DNA from: Qipengyuania oceanensis
GTDB taxonomy: Bacteria; Pseudomonadota; Alphaproteobacteria; Sphingomonadales; Sphingomonadaceae
DNA length: 64,000 nt
Reading direction: 5' to 3'
Assembly (NCBI RefSeq): GCF_009827535.1
Contig: NZ_WTYN01000001.1
Coordinates: 1,860,001 to 1,924,000 of the forward strand
Shown: in pieces, positions 1-8,558 of the stretch
Layout: each line of letters starts with the position of its first letter
Position numbering within the stretch: position 1 is the stretch's first letter
Position numbers and translations under genes: made by a program
The notes under the pieces: generated by a model
Told to the model about the DNA's origin: nothing
Databases searched by the model: none
The model's input: the letters and a program-made list of their open reading frames with translations, nothing else

Positions 1-1
1 A

Positions 2-292
2 CTGGCCGAGCTGGACGACCGGGAAGCCCTGCCTGGGACGGAGCGGCAAGCGGCCGATGCCATGGCAGGGGCACTCTTGCGCCATTTGCTCGACCGGATC
101 GGCTCGCCTGCGCGCGAGCGGGCCATCGTCGAGGCAGCGGTCTTCGCTCCTGACGGCGGGCTCGACCTGCCCGAGAAGACCAGGGAGAAGCACCGACAGA
201 TCGTGCGCCGCACCTTCAGGAACTGCGCGAAGGTGGCTGCGGATCCGGTCGGCTCTTCGCAAGTCAGTTCACGTAACGCACCGAGCTGGTAA
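2..292 (+). CDS. Unrecognised protein, C-terminal part (5' end outside window)
   Basis: A reading frame is already open at the left edge and runs to a TAA at 290-292, giving about 96 residues of a C-terminus. Third codon positions are strongly GC-rich over the first two thirds, as in real genes here; the last ten or so codons are less biased. The residues are charged and helical-looking (many Glu, Arg, Ala), with no signal peptide or membrane segment. I do not recognise the family. The tail overlaps, on the other strand, the last 29 bases of the restored TonB-domain gene, so the two converge. It could be a chance open frame in its last third, but the first 200 bases look coding. Confidence 0.4.
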   Translation: MAELDDREALPGTERQAADAMAGALLRHLLDRIGSPARERAIVEAAVFAPDGGLDLPEKTREKHRQIVRRTFRNCAKVAADPVGSSQVSSRNAPSW

Positions 293-1207
293 AGAACGAG
301 CGCACCGGCGATCCGCTGGCGTCGAGAGCGGGACTGAACTTCGCTCCATTCTTGATCAAGCCGCAAACGGTAAGATCTCGATCGAAGCCTTCGGAGGTCG
401 TCATATTGGTTGCTGACAGCTTTCCGGGCGGCCTTCTTCGTCAACGATGACCCGGATGTTGAATCGTGCCATTCTTCCACCGCGAAGAGCCTGCGCGGGA
501 TAATTCCTCTGAATGCTTCGAACGATCTTCTCATCGTTCAGCCACACGGGAAACTTCTGGATCTGCTTCTGCTGTTCCGGATCGAGACCCCAGGTCTTGA
601 CGAGATCGTCCATGCAAAAATTCATCGCTTTGAACGGTGCTTCCATGCCGCCGAGCTCAAGTTTGACGGTACCGATGCGCGGTGACGATAGCGAAAGCCA
701 GCTGATCGCTTTACCCGTTTCTGCATCTAGCTCGCGAAGTTCTCGCGAGCCTTCTGCGGGCTCCGGATTCTTCGCTGCGCGACCTTCGAACTCTTCCTTG
801 GTTTCAAAGACTGTCTGCACCGGACCATACCCCATTATGGCGGCGCCAAGATCACCGAGACTCGCATCCTCGTACGACTGCTCATACCCCGGTAGGGCAG
901 GACCAAACTGAACTTCCACTTTCCGCTCTGGAAGCCTCTGAAATTTGTTCGTGATCCTGAGATCGTACAGCGACGGGCCGGCCACCCCGTAGGAAAACCG
1001 AGCAGAAGGATTGAACTGCTCGATGTAGAACAACGTCTCGCTCGCGCCCGTACCGAAAGTGCGGGCGAGGCGGCAACGGTGTTCGCCCATGTCGAGCTGC
1101 CATTGGCTCGACGGCTGCAGGACGAGTGTCGCCTTGTCCTGTGCGGCGGCCGGGCAAACGATCAGCGCGCCGAGAACCAGCGAAGCGATGACAGGTGTTC
1201 TGACCAT
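264..1207 (-). pseudogene. TonB C-terminal-domain protein, frameshifted near its 3' end
   Basis: The start at 1207 gives a clear signal peptide (MVRTPVIASLVLGALIVCPAAA) followed by a periplasmic body of the type seen in Sphingomonadales exported TonB-domain proteins (a segment around CRLARTFG). The C-terminal TonB-like domain begins near the YPAQAL motif but the frame stops at 401-403, right after the motif RPESC. One base out of frame the domain continues without interruption as TSEGFDRD, then KFSPALDASGSPV, then SSVRYVN, to a TGA at 264-266. One missing base near 413-416 explains the break. GC is visibly lower than in the neighbours. It lies directly downstream of etfA on the same strand, behind a terminator hairpin. 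The break may be a real mutation or a base-call error; unmutated, the product would be about 314 residues. Confidence 0.75.
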
Positions 1208-1208
1208 G

Positions 1209-1246
1209 AAAAAGCCCTCCGGACGCCTTGTTAGCGCACGGAGGGC
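1209..1246 (-). terminator. Rho-independent terminator after etfBA
   Basis: On the minus strand an eight-base stem (GCCCTCCG at 1246-1239 pairing with CGGAGGGC at 1221-1214) is followed by five T residues. It lies 21 bases past the etfA stop. Its 3' arm also contains GGAGGG, seven bases before the ATG of the next gene, so the same sequence looks like that gene's Shine-Dalgarno site. Confidence 0.7.
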
Positions 1247-1267
1247 CAATTGTAAGTTACAGAATGG

Positions 1268-2197
1268 TCAGAGCTTTTCGGTCAGCTCCGGCACAATCTT
1301 GTAGAGATCGCCGACAAGGCCGATGTCCGCCACCTGGAAGATCGGCGCGTCCTCGTCCTTGTTGATTGCGATGATCGTCTTGGAGTCCTTCATGCCGGCA
1401 AGGTGCTGGATCGCGCCCGAGATACCGATGGCGATATAGACTTCCGGTGCCACGATCTTGCCGGTCTGGCCGACCTGGTAATCGTTCGGCACGTAGCCTG
1501 CATCGACCGCGGCGCGCGATGCGCCGACGCCCGCGCCGAGCTTGTCGGCGAGCGGCATGATGTATTCCTCGAAGGTTGCCGAGTCCTTGAGCGCGCGGCC
1601 ACCCGATACGATGATCTTGGCGCTGGTCAGTTCGGGGCGCTCGCTCTTGGCGAGTTCCTCGCCGACGAAGCTCGAAGTGCCATTGCCGGTCGGGCCGGAC
1701 ACGCTCTCGACCTCGCCGTTGCCGCCTTCGGTTTCGGCCTTGTCGAAGGCCGTTCCGCGCACGGTGATGACCAGCTTGGGATCGGTGCTCTCGACCGTGG
1801 CGATGGCGTTGCCGGCATAGATCGGCCGGGTGAAGGTCTTGTCGCCTTCGACCGACAGGATGTCGGAGATCTGCATCACGTCGAGCAGGGCGGCGACGCG
1901 CGGCGCGATGTTCTTGCCGGTGGTCGTGGCGGGCGCGACGAACGCGTCGTGATGGCCCATGAGGTCGGCCACGAGCGGCGCAACCGCTTCGGGCAGCGCG
2001 TTGGCGTAGGCCGCGTCGTCGGCGACGTGGACCTTGCCAACGCCGGCGATCTTGGCGGCAGCCTCACCGACCGAACCGCAGTTCGACCCGGCGACCAGCA
2101 AGTGGACTTCGCCCAGCTTCGATGCCGCGGTAACGGCGGCGAGCGTGGCGTCCTTGACCTCGTTGTTGTCGTGTTCGACCCAGACGAGCGTTTTCAT
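1268..2197 (-). CDS. etfA: Electron transfer flavoprotein subunit alpha
   Basis: 309 residues, the normal length for the family. EtfA carries the FAD of the soluble heterodimer that passes electrons from acyl-CoA and related dehydrogenases to ETF-ubiquinone oxidoreductase. The N-terminal half has the adenine-nucleotide-hydrolase-like fold shared with EtfB (begins [10 protein letters not shown]). The C-terminal FAD domain is plain: SGGRALKD near residue 198, then [35 protein letters not shown] and [14 protein letters not shown]. It sits 27 bases downstream of etfB in the same operon and ends just before a terminator. Identification is secure. Confidence 0.97.
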   Translation of the reverse strand: MKTLVWVEHDNNEVKDATLAAVTAASKLGEVHLLVAGSNCGSVGEAAAKIAGVGKVHVADDAAYANALPEAVAPLVADLMGHHDAFVAPATTTGKNIAPRVAALLDVMQISDILSVEGDKTFTRPIYAGNAIATVESTDPKLVITVRGTAFDKAETEGGNGEVESVSGPTGNGTSSFVGEELAKSERPELTSAKIIVSGGRALKDSATFEEYIMPLADKLGAGVGASRAAVDAGYVPNDYQVGQTGKIVAPEVYIAIGISGAIQHLAGMKDSKTIIAINKDEDAPIFQVADIGLVGDLYKIVPELTEKL

Positions 2198-2224
2198 GTG
2201 TGTGTTCCTTTCTCAGTCCGGGGC

Positions 2225-2971
2225 TCAGGCGATGCCGAGCGCTTTCATCTTTGCGACCAGCGCATCGACGTCCTCGACCTTTTCGCCAGCCTGGCGAACC
2301 GGCGGCTCGGTGACGTTGGTGGTCTTGAGACGGGTTGCGGTATCGACGCCGTAATCTGCCGGAGCCTTGGTATCGAGGGGCTTCTGCTTCGCCTTCATGA
2401 TGTTGGGCAGCGAGGCATAGCGCGGTTCGTTGAGACGCAGGTCGGTAGTGACGATGGCAGGCATCGCGAGCTTCACCGTCTGCAGGCCGCCGTCGACTTC
2501 GCGCTTCACGGTAACGCTGTCGCCATCGACCTCGACCGTATTGGCGAAGGTGCCTTGCGGGCGATCCATCAGCGCGGCGAGCATCTGGCCGGTCTGGTTG
2601 CTGTCGTCGTCGATTGCCTGCTTGCCCAGGATCACGAGACCCGGCTGTTCCTCGTCGGCGATGGCCTTGAGGATCTTGGCGACTGCGAGCGGTTCCACTT
2701 CGTCGTCGGTCTGGACCAGGATCGCCCGGTCGGCGCCCATGGCGAGCGCGGTGCGCAGCGTTTCCTGCGCCTTTGCCGGACCGATCGACACGGCGACGAT
2801 TTCTTCCGCCTTGCCGGCTTCCTTCAACCGGATCGCTTCTTCGACCGCGATCTCGTCAAAGGGGTTCATGCTCATCTTGACGTTGGCGAGGTCGACACCC
2901 GACCCGTCCGCCTTGACGCGCGGCTTGACGTTGTAATCGATGACCCGTTTGACGGGCACGAGGATCTTCAT
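2225..2971 (-). CDS. etfB: Electron transfer flavoprotein subunit beta
   Basis: 248 residues, full length. EtfB binds AMP and pairs with EtfA to carry electrons from flavoprotein dehydrogenases to the respiratory chain. The N-terminus [16 protein letters not shown] and the motif [17 protein letters not shown] are typical, and the AMP-binding loop region around [18 protein letters not shown] is intact. The ATG at 2971 follows a good purine-rich ribosome site (AGGAAGGAA). It is the first gene of etfBA. A perfect 10-bp palindrome about 90 bases upstream may be an operator. Confidence 0.97.
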   Translation of the reverse strand: MKILVPVKRVIDYNVKPRVKADGSGVDLANVKMSMNPFDEIAVEEAIRLKEAGKAEEIVAVSIGPAKAQETLRTALAMGADRAILVQTDDEVEPLAVAKILKAIADEEQPGLVILGKQAIDDDSNQTGQMLAALMDRPQGTFANTVEVDGDSVTVKREVDGGLQTVKLAMPAIVTTDLRLNEPRYASLPNIMKAKQKPLDTKAPADYGVDTATRLKTTNVTEPPVRQAGEKVEDVDALVAKMKALGIA

Positions 2972-3057
2972 GGGAGTTCCTTCCTCTCGTTCAGCACGGG
3001 CGCGGAAGCTCGGTCCGCAACCCTCTCCTGTTCAATGACACGCGACCCTTTGCGTTC

Positions 3058-3077
3058 CATTTACGTTAACGTCAAGG
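3058..3077. promoter_or_regulatory. Palindromic operator candidate upstream of etfBA (LiuR-like)
   Basis: Read on the minus strand the sequence is CTTGACGTTAACGTAAATGG. Its core ACGTTAACGT (3063-3072) is a perfect palindrome and stands out from the GC-rich surroundings. It lies about 92-101 bases before the etfB ATG. From memory it resembles the operators described for LiuR-type MerR regulators of branched-chain amino-acid and fatty-acid breakdown, whose regulons include etfBA in several proteobacteria. The palindrome is seen; the regulator is inference. No regulator gene is adjacent. Confidence 0.45.
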
Positions 3078-3154
3078 GCAAGTCCGGAGCCCCTGCCGCG
3101 CCGTAGCGTCAGCCCGCCGCGCGCCGTGTTCGCGCAGCGACCGGCGGGCGCGAA

Positions 3155-4354
3155 TCACGCGGCCTTCTTGACTTCGGCGACGATCTTCCTGGCTGCATCG
3201 CCGAGGTCGTTGGCACTGACGATCGGCAGGCCGGAATTCTCGAGGATTTCCTTGCCGGCATCGACATTGGTGCCTTCGAGCCGCACGACCAGCGGAACCG
3301 ACAGGTTCACGTCCTTGGCCGCCTGCACGATGCCGTTGGCGATGACGTCGCACTTCATGATCCCGCCGAAGATATTGACGAGGATTCCCTCGACCGCCGG
3401 GTCCTTGAGGATGATCTTGAATGCCGCGGTGACCTTCTCGGTCGTCGCGCCGCCGCCCACGTCCAGGAAGTTGGCCGGGAAAGCGCCGTTCAGCTTGATG
3501 ATGTCCATCGTCGCCATGGCGAGGCCTGCACCGTTGACCATGCAGCCGATGTTGCCGTCGAGCTTGATGTAGGCGAGGTCGTATTCGCTCGCTTCCACTT
3601 CGGCCGGGTCTTCCTCGGTCTCGTCGCGCAGCGCCTCGACGTCGGGATGGCGATAGAGCGCGTTACCGTCGAAGCTCATCTTGGTGTCGAGCACCAGCAG
3701 CTTGCCGTCCTTCGTCTCGACCAGCGGATTGATCTCGAGCATTTCGCAATCGAGGTCCATGAAGGCGGTGTAGAGTTGCTTGGCGAGCTTCTGCGCCTGC
3801 TTGTTGAGATCGCCCGAGAGCTTGAGCGCGAAGGCCATCGCGCGGCCGTGGTGCGGCATGAAGCCCTGTGCCGGATCGATGGTGATGGTGGTGATCTTCT
3901 CGGGCGTGGAATGCGCCACTTCCTCGATGTCCATGCCGCCTTCGGTCGATACGATCATCGCGACCTGCCCGCTCGCCCGGTCGACCAGCATCGAAAGGTA
4001 GTATTCGCTCTCGATATCGACGCCATCGGTCACGTAGAGGCGATTGACCTGCTTGCCGTCATCGCCGGTCTGCACGGTGACGAGCGTGTTGCCGAGCATG
4101 TCGGTGGCATCGGCGCGCACATCGTCGAGCGTCTTGGCGAGGCGAACGCCGCCCTTCGCATCGGGTGCCAGTTCCTTGAACTTGCCCTTCCCGCGACCGC
4201 CTGCATGGATCTGGGCCTTCACGACATAGAGCGGGCCAGGCAGCTTGCCGGCGGCCTCGACGGCTTCCTCGACGCTCATGGCGGCGTGGCCAGCGGGAAT
4301 GCCGATACCGTATTTTGCGAGCAGTTCCTTGGCCTGGTATTCGTGGATGTTCAT
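3155..4354 (-). CDS. sucC: Succinate-CoA ligase (ADP-forming) subunit beta
   Basis: 399 residues, full length. SucC with SucD interconverts succinyl-CoA and succinate plus ATP in the TCA cycle. The start [17 protein letters not shown] is the family hallmark, followed by an ATP-grasp domain ([16 protein letters not shown] near residue 46). The C-terminal CoA-ligase domain contains [16 protein letters not shown] and [16 protein letters not shown]. The partner sucD, often immediately downstream, is not here: after a gap of about 180 bases comes etfB. It is divergent from the phosphatase gene at 4459, so the 104 bases between them must hold both promoters. Confidence 0.97.
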   Translation of the reverse strand: MNIHEYQAKELLAKYGIGIPAGHAAMSVEEAVEAAGKLPGPLYVVKAQIHAGGRGKGKFKELAPDAKGGVRLAKTLDDVRADATDMLGNTLVTVQTGDDGKQVNRLYVTDGVDIESEYYLSMLVDRASGQVAMIVSTEGGMDIEEVAHSTPEKITTITIDPAQGFMPHHGRAMAFALKLSGDLNKQAQKLAKQLYTAFMDLDCEMLEINPLVETKDGKLLVLDTKMSFDGNALYRHPDVEALRDETEEDPAEVEASEYDLAYIKLDGNIGCMVNGAGLAMATMDIIKLNGAFPANFLDVGGGATTEKVTAAFKIILKDPAVEGILVNIFGGIMKCDVIANGIVQAAKDVNLSVPLVVRLEGTNVDAGKEILENSGLPIVSANDLGDAARKIVAEVKKAA

Positions 4355-4458
4355 TGAGGGTCAGCCCTTCGCGAGTCTGTGGGGAGATTTGCTGGGGGCC
4401 TAAGCATGGATTGGCCCGCTTGAAAAGTATCGCTTTGGAGAGCACCTCTTGCCAAGCG

Positions 4459-5253
4459 ATGATTGACAGCGACCGCCTAGAAGAAATTGTCCACGAAGCC
4501 GGGCAGATTGCCCTGCGCCAGTGGCCCGGTGCAGGGCACGAGGTGGATATCTGGGAGAAGTCGCCGGGCAACCCCGTGTGCGCCGCCGACCTGGCGGTCG
4601 ACACCTTCCTCAAGCGCGAACTGGGCGCGTTGCTGCCGGCCGCGGGCTGGCTTTCCGAGGAGACTGCGGACGAGGCGGGACGCCTCGCGCGCGACCTCAT
4701 CTGGCTGGTCGATCCGATCGACGGAACCCGCGATTTCATTCGCGGGCGCAAGGGCTGGGCCGTTTCCGTCTGCCTCGTAAGTTCCGGCCGCCCTCTGATC
4801 GGGCTGCTCGCCGCACCGGCTCGGGGCGAAAGCTGGCGCGGGGTGGCCGGACAGGGCTCGTACCGCAACGGCGAGCGACTGGTTGCTTCCCAGCGCGGGG
4901 AGTTCTCGGGCGCTCGTGTCCCGGCCGCCGCACTGCCGAAAGCGGACAGCGACCTGGTCGCGGTCGAGCAGCCCAATTCGATCGCGCTGCGCGCAGCAAT
5001 GGTCGCCGCCGACGAGGCGGACTTGCTGGCGACGCTGCGCTGGGGCTTCGAATGGGACATCGGCGCAGCCGCGCTGATCGCGCGGGAAGCGGGCGCCGCA
5101 GTCACCGACGCCTTCGGCAGGCCGCTCGGCTACAACAAGCGCGATCCGCGTGCCTTCGGCGTGCTGGTCAGCTCGGCCAGCATCCACGAGGCGGCGGTCG
5201 AGCGACTGGCGGAGCGCGCGGCGAAGCTGGTGGTCGACAAGCCGCAACTCTAG
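4459..5253 (+). CDS. Inositol monophosphatase-family protein (IMPase/CysQ-like)
   Basis: 264 residues from the ATG at 4459. The longer open frame (from 4315) would run through the sucC promoter, so the inner ATG is preferred. All metal-site motifs of the Mg-dependent IMPase family are present: WLSEETAD (metal Glu) near residue 70, the core WLVDPIDGTRDF near residue 90, and WDIGAAALIAREAGA toward the C-terminus. The substrate is uncertain: members act on inositol phosphate, PAP (CysQ) or sugar phosphates, and the sequence alone does not decide. A second family member of the HisN type lies at 47461. It converges on the OmpA lipoprotein gene. Confidence 0.85.
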   Translation: MIDSDRLEEIVHEAGQIALRQWPGAGHEVDIWEKSPGNPVCAADLAVDTFLKRELGALLPAAGWLSEETADEAGRLARDLIWLVDPIDGTRDFIRGRKGWAVSVCLVSSGRPLIGLLAAPARGESWRGVAGQGSYRNGERLVASQRGEFSGARVPAAALPKADSDLVAVEQPNSIALRAAMVAADEADLLATLRWGFEWDIGAAALIAREAGAAVTDAFGRPLGYNKRDPRAFGVLVSSASIHEAAVERLAERAAKLVVDKPQL

Positions 5254-5309
5254 CGAGGCGGTCCGGCGCCTGTGCGGCGACACGGTTGCGTGCGTGGATC
5301 CCGGAAACG

Positions 5310-5337
5310 AAAAGGGGCCGACCCGAAGGCCGACCCC
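5310..5337 (-). terminator. Terminator of the OmpA-lipoprotein gene
   Basis: On the minus strand the hairpin GGGGTCGGCC-TTCG-GGTCGGCCCC forms a ten-pair stem (two G-T pairs) capped by a stable TTCG tetraloop and followed by TTTT. It begins about 37 bases past the stop of the OmpA gene at 5375. There is no T-run on the plus side, so it should act on the minus strand only. Confidence 0.75.
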
Positions 5338-5374
5338 GTCTGCTCGCTGTTCGACGAGCTGGATTTCGTGTCGA

Positions 5375-6067
5375 TCAGTTGCCCTGCTGGGCCGCCTGAA
5401 CGTCGTTCTGGTCGAACGGAATGATCTTGATCTCGACACGGCGGTTGAGCGGCTCGTTTACGCCGTCACCGGTCTGGACCGCCAGGTTGGTCTCGCCGAA
5501 GCCCATCGAGCGGATACGCGACGAAGCCACGCCCTGCTGGATGAGGTAATTGGCGACGGCCTGTGCGCGGCGTTCCGACAGGAGCTGGTTCGACGAGCTG
5601 GAGCCGACGGTGTCGGTGTAGCCATACACGTCGACCAGGCTGTTCGGATACTGGCGCAGGCTGGTTGCCACGCGATCGAGTAGGTCGCGGAAGCCCGGCG
5701 AGATCGAGTAGCTGCCGGTCGCGAAGGTCACGCCGTCGGGCAGGTTGACGAGGATCGCTTCGCCGCCGTCGACCGAGGTGACGTCGACGCCGGTACCGGC
5801 AGTCGCTTCGTCCAGTTCCTTGATCTGCTGGTCCATCTTGTAGCCGACATAGCCGCCGGCCGCGCCGCCGGCTGCCGCACCGATGATGCGTCCGGTCTTG
5901 CCACCGATCACGCCGCCGAGCAGGCCGCCGGCAACCGCGCCGCCGACACCGCCGAGAACGGTGCGCGAGACTTTCTTCTCGCCGGTGTTCGGGTCGGTTA
6001 CGCAGGCAGATACGGTGACGAGCGACAGCGCTGCGAGGCTCGACATCATAATCCGTGAATTCTTCAT
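5375..6067 (-). CDS. OmpA-family outer-membrane lipoprotein with glycine-zipper segment
   Basis: 230 residues. A lipoprotein signal ends in the lipobox VSAC (Cys about residue 22). A glycine-rich zipper follows (GGVGGAVAGGLLGG, then AAAGGAAGGYVGY, residues about 39-75). The C-terminal OmpA peptidoglycan-binding domain (residues about 115-220) has the characteristic VDVYGYTDTVGSSSSN, LSERRAQAVANYL and NRRVEIKI motifs. This matches the YiaD-type family, which anchors the outer membrane to peptidoglycan. The ATG at 6067 has an AAGGG ribosome site about nine bases upstream. It is divergent from the CorC-type gene and followed by its own terminator. Confidence 0.92.
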   Translation of the reverse strand: MKNSRIMMSSLAALSLVTVSACVTDPNTGEKKVSRTVLGGVGGAVAGGLLGGVIGGKTGRIIGAAAGGAAGGYVGYKMDQQIKELDEATAGTGVDVTSVDGGEAILVNLPDGVTFATGSYSISPGFRDLLDRVATSLRQYPNSLVDVYGYTDTVGSSSSNQLLSERRAQAVANYLIQQGVASSRIRSMGFGETNLAVQTGDGVNEPLNRRVEIKIIPFDQNDVQAAQQGN

Positions 6068-6238
6068 GGGGGTTTCCCTTCTATTTGTGCCGTGGGCACA
6101 ACCAATGCTTCATGGACGCGCCCACTGGCGTCCCGGGCCCTAAACGACGCGCAGGGCTGCATGTTCCCTCGATTTATGCGCCAATCGCCGCGCTGTCATG
6201 CTGGTAACGGTTGCGAATTGTGCTAGCGCGGGGGCACT

Positions 6239-7558
6239 GTGACGCCGTTTCCCTGGACAGACCTCCTCATCATCGCCGGGCTGATCGTGCTCAATGGCGT
6301 TTTCGCCATGTCCGAGCTGGCGATCGTTTCCGCGCGCACGTCCAAGCTGCGCGCTGCCGCCAATCAGGGCAGCAGCGCGGCCAGCACGGCGATCTCGCTG
6401 GCTGCGGACCCGGGCAAGTTCCTTTCGACGGTGCAGATCGGGATCACGCTGGTGGGCATCATCGCCGGTGCCTACTCGGGCTCGAGTTTGGGCGGGCCGG
6501 TGGGCGAGCGGATGGTGCTGCTCGGCCTGCCCGCGGAATATGCCGCAGAAACAGGTTTCGCCGTGGTGATCGTGCTGACGACTTATTTCAGCCTCGTCAT
6601 CGGCGAGCTGGTGCCCAAGCAGATCGCCTTGCGCGCCGCGGTCCCGATCGCGCTGGTCATGGCCCGCCCGATGGCGATCATCGCCAAGGTCGCCGCACCG
6701 CTCGTCTGGCTGCTCGACAAGTCCTCCGCGCTGCTGATGCGCCTGATGGGCATTAGGCCGTCGGGACAGTCGAACGTGACGGCCGAGGAACTGCACATGA
6801 TCTTTGCCGAGGCGACGCGCTCGGGCGTTATCGAGGCGGAACAGCACCAGATCCTCGCCGGCGTGGTCCGGCTGGCCGAGCGCCCCGTGCGCGAACTGAT
6901 GACGCCCCGCACCGAGATCGACTGGATCGACGTCGATGCCGATCGCGCGGAAATCGCCCGCGTGATCGAGGAAACGCCGCATTCGCTGCTGCCGGTCGCG
7001 GAAGGTTCGCCCGACAAGGTGCTGGGCGTCGTGAAGCTGCGCGAGGTCCTCGCACTCATGGTCGAGGGAAAGCGGGTCGACCTGCGCCTGCTGATGAAGC
7101 GCGCCGAGGTAATCCCTGACCAGCTCGACGCGATGGATGCGCTGCGAGCACTCCAGCAGGCCGAGATCGCCATGGCGATGGTGCACGACGAATACGGCCA
7201 CCTCGACGGAATCGTCACCCCGGTCGATCTCCTGACCGCGCTGGTCGGCGATTTCGCGAGCGACCAGGACCAGGGCGTGCGGCCGCAGGTCATCGAGCGC
7301 GAGGACGGTTCGCTCCTCGTGTCGGGGGCGCTGTCCGCCGACGTGCTCGCGGATCGTCTGGCGATCGAATACGGCCCAGATCGCGATTTCGCGACGGCGG
7401 CGGGCTTCGTGCTGTCGGTGCTCAAGAAGCTGCCCGGCGAGGGCGAGGCTTTCGAGGAGCAGGGCTGGCGGTTCGAGGTGATCGACCTCGACGGACGCAA
7501 GATCGACAAGCTGCTCGTGACCAAGCTCGAGCCGAAGGCCCCGCCCGCAGAGGGCTGA
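6239..7558 (+). CDS. CNNM/CorC-HlyC family membrane protein with CBS pair
   Basis: 439 residues, GTG start. The order is that of the HlyC/CorC family: a DUF21/CNNM transmembrane domain (residues about 1-170, beginning with a hydrophobic helix and the motif MSELAIVSARTSKL, later FSLVIGELVPKQIAL), then two CBS motifs (about 205-325, including RELMTPRTEIDWIDVD and HDEYGHLDGIVTPVD), then a CorC_HlyC C-terminal domain (about 345-430, including DFATAAGFVLSVL). Members are linked to Mg/Co efflux or membrane ion balance; the exact ion cannot be read here. Old names such as hemolysin are misleading. It is divergent from the OmpA gene, with about 170 bases between. Confidence 0.9.
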   Translation: MTPFPWTDLLIIAGLIVLNGVFAMSELAIVSARTSKLRAAANQGSSAASTAISLAADPGKFLSTVQIGITLVGIIAGAYSGSSLGGPVGERMVLLGLPAEYAAETGFAVVIVLTTYFSLVIGELVPKQIALRAAVPIALVMARPMAIIAKVAAPLVWLLDKSSALLMRLMGIRPSGQSNVTAEELHMIFAEATRSGVIEAEQHQILAGVVRLAERPVRELMTPRTEIDWIDVDADRAEIARVIEETPHSLLPVAEGSPDKVLGVVKLREVLALMVEGKRVDLRLLMKRAEVIPDQLDAMDALRALQQAEIAMAMVHDEYGHLDGIVTPVDLLTALVGDFASDQDQGVRPQVIEREDGSLLVSGALSADVLADRLAIEYGPDRDFATAAGFVLSVLKKLPGEGEAFEEQGWRFEVIDLDGRKIDKLLVTKLEPKAPPAEG

Positions 7559-7612
7559 GGGGGACTACCCGCCGATAGAGAAGCACTCGCGGTTGCGAGC
7601 GCCGCCGATCCG

Positions 7613-8023
7613 TCAGCCCGGGATCACTGCCTGCGCGGCGGCGCCATCGCCTTCCGGTGCGGCGACGATGTCGCGGGTCAGCGGACCCTTGGCGACGGTA
7701 TTGGTGTCCGGATCGCCGACCTTGGAGCGGATGCCCGGCTCTGCCGTGCCCGCACGGTCCAGAACGCTCACTTCCACCGCGCTGCGCGGAGCAGGGCCGC
7801 CGAACAGCACGTCGAGCGCCTGCTGCGCGGCCGTGCCTTCGCCCGGGCGAGGCGCGCCGGGAGCGGGCGGAACCATGTTGAAGTCCGGCGGGACCACCAG
7901 CGGAGCCTGCCGCTGCACGGCGAATTCGTCCGGCCGGTCGCGGTTGAGCAGCCCGCCGCCGCCGCAACCGGCCAGCATCGTGGCGGTGCCAAGGGCGAGG
8001 ATGGTCGTGGTCAGTTTACGCAT
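7613..8023 (-). CDS. DUF3035 domain lipoprotein
   Basis: 136 residues from the inner ATG at 8023, which overlaps the lspA stop by eight bases. A lipoprotein signal peptide ends in LAGC (Cys about residue 20), followed by a Pro/Ala-rich, probably disordered chain with RDRPDEFAVQRQAPLVVPPD. That short motif is characteristic of the DUF3035 family found in alphaproteobacteria directly after lspA. Function is unknown. It is the last gene of the long gpmA-to-DUF3035 string, and its own maturation would need the LspA encoded just upstream. Confidence 0.85.
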   Translation of the reverse strand: MRKLTTTILALGTATMLAGCGGGGLLNRDRPDEFAVQRQAPLVVPPDFNMVPPAPGAPRPGEGTAAQQALDVLFGGPAPRSAVEVSVLDRAGTAEPGIRSKVGDPDTNTVAKGPLTRDIVAAPEGDGAAAQAVIPG

Positions 8024-8558
8024 TATGGCTCTCCGCGGCGCCGGGCGCCGGTTCTGTGGACTTGTCGGCATCCTTGTCGCCGACGAGGAAGGATCTCACA
8101 AGGATTATGATGACGCCGAAGGTAATCGCGGCATCGGCAATGTTGAAGATCATGAAGGGGCGGAATTCCCCGAAATGCAGATCGGCATAGTCGACCACGT
8201 AGCCGAACAGGTAGCGATCGCGGATATTCCCGATCGCCCCGCCGAGGATCAGCGCGAGGCCGATGATGTCGACCAGCGACCGTTCGCGCACCATCCACAC
8301 GGTCACGACCAGCGCGATGAGGCCGGTGATGGCGATCAGCGCCATGGTCATTTCGGTCGAGGTCGCCTGGAACATGCCGAGCGAAATGCCGAAGTTTTGC
8401 GTGAAGCGCAGGTCGAAGAACGGCAGGATTTCGCGGTAGTCGCCGATCCGGTCGATGCCGAGCGTGCCGGTCACCCAGCGCTTGACCCACTGGTCGACGG
8501 CAAAGACCGTCAGCGCGAGGCCGAAGCCGATCACGCGGTTGCGCGCGAGCGGGCTCAT
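8016..8558 (-). CDS. lspA: Lipoprotein signal peptidase (signal peptidase II)
   Basis: 180 residues from the ATG at 8558, which overlaps the ileS stop as ATGA. LspA is the inner-membrane aspartyl peptidase that removes signal peptides from diacylglyceryl-prolipoproteins. Four hydrophobic helices are visible. The conserved blocks are DQWVKRWV near the N-terminus, FTQNFGISLG, GGAIGNIRDRYLFGYVVDY (first catalytic Asp region) and FNIADAAITFG (second catalytic Asp). The longer open frame upstream lies inside ileS and is rejected. The ileS-lspA pairing is widespread in bacteria. Confidence 0.95.
   Translation of the reverse strand: MSPLARNRVIGFGLALTVFAVDQWVKRWVTGTLGIDRIGDYREILPFFDLRFTQNFGISLGMFQATSTEMTMALIAITGLIALVVTVWMVRERSLVDIIGLALILGGAIGNIRDRYLFGYVVDYADLHFGEFRPFMIFNIADAAITFGVIIILVRSFLVGDKDADKSTEPAPGAAESHNA

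Noticed and set aside
1403-3106. 567-residue open frame antisense to etfAB
   Set aside because: It lies fully opposite two certain genes; in GC-rich DNA the antisense frame of a real gene is often open. Composition is Arg/Gly/Asp-rich with no known domain.
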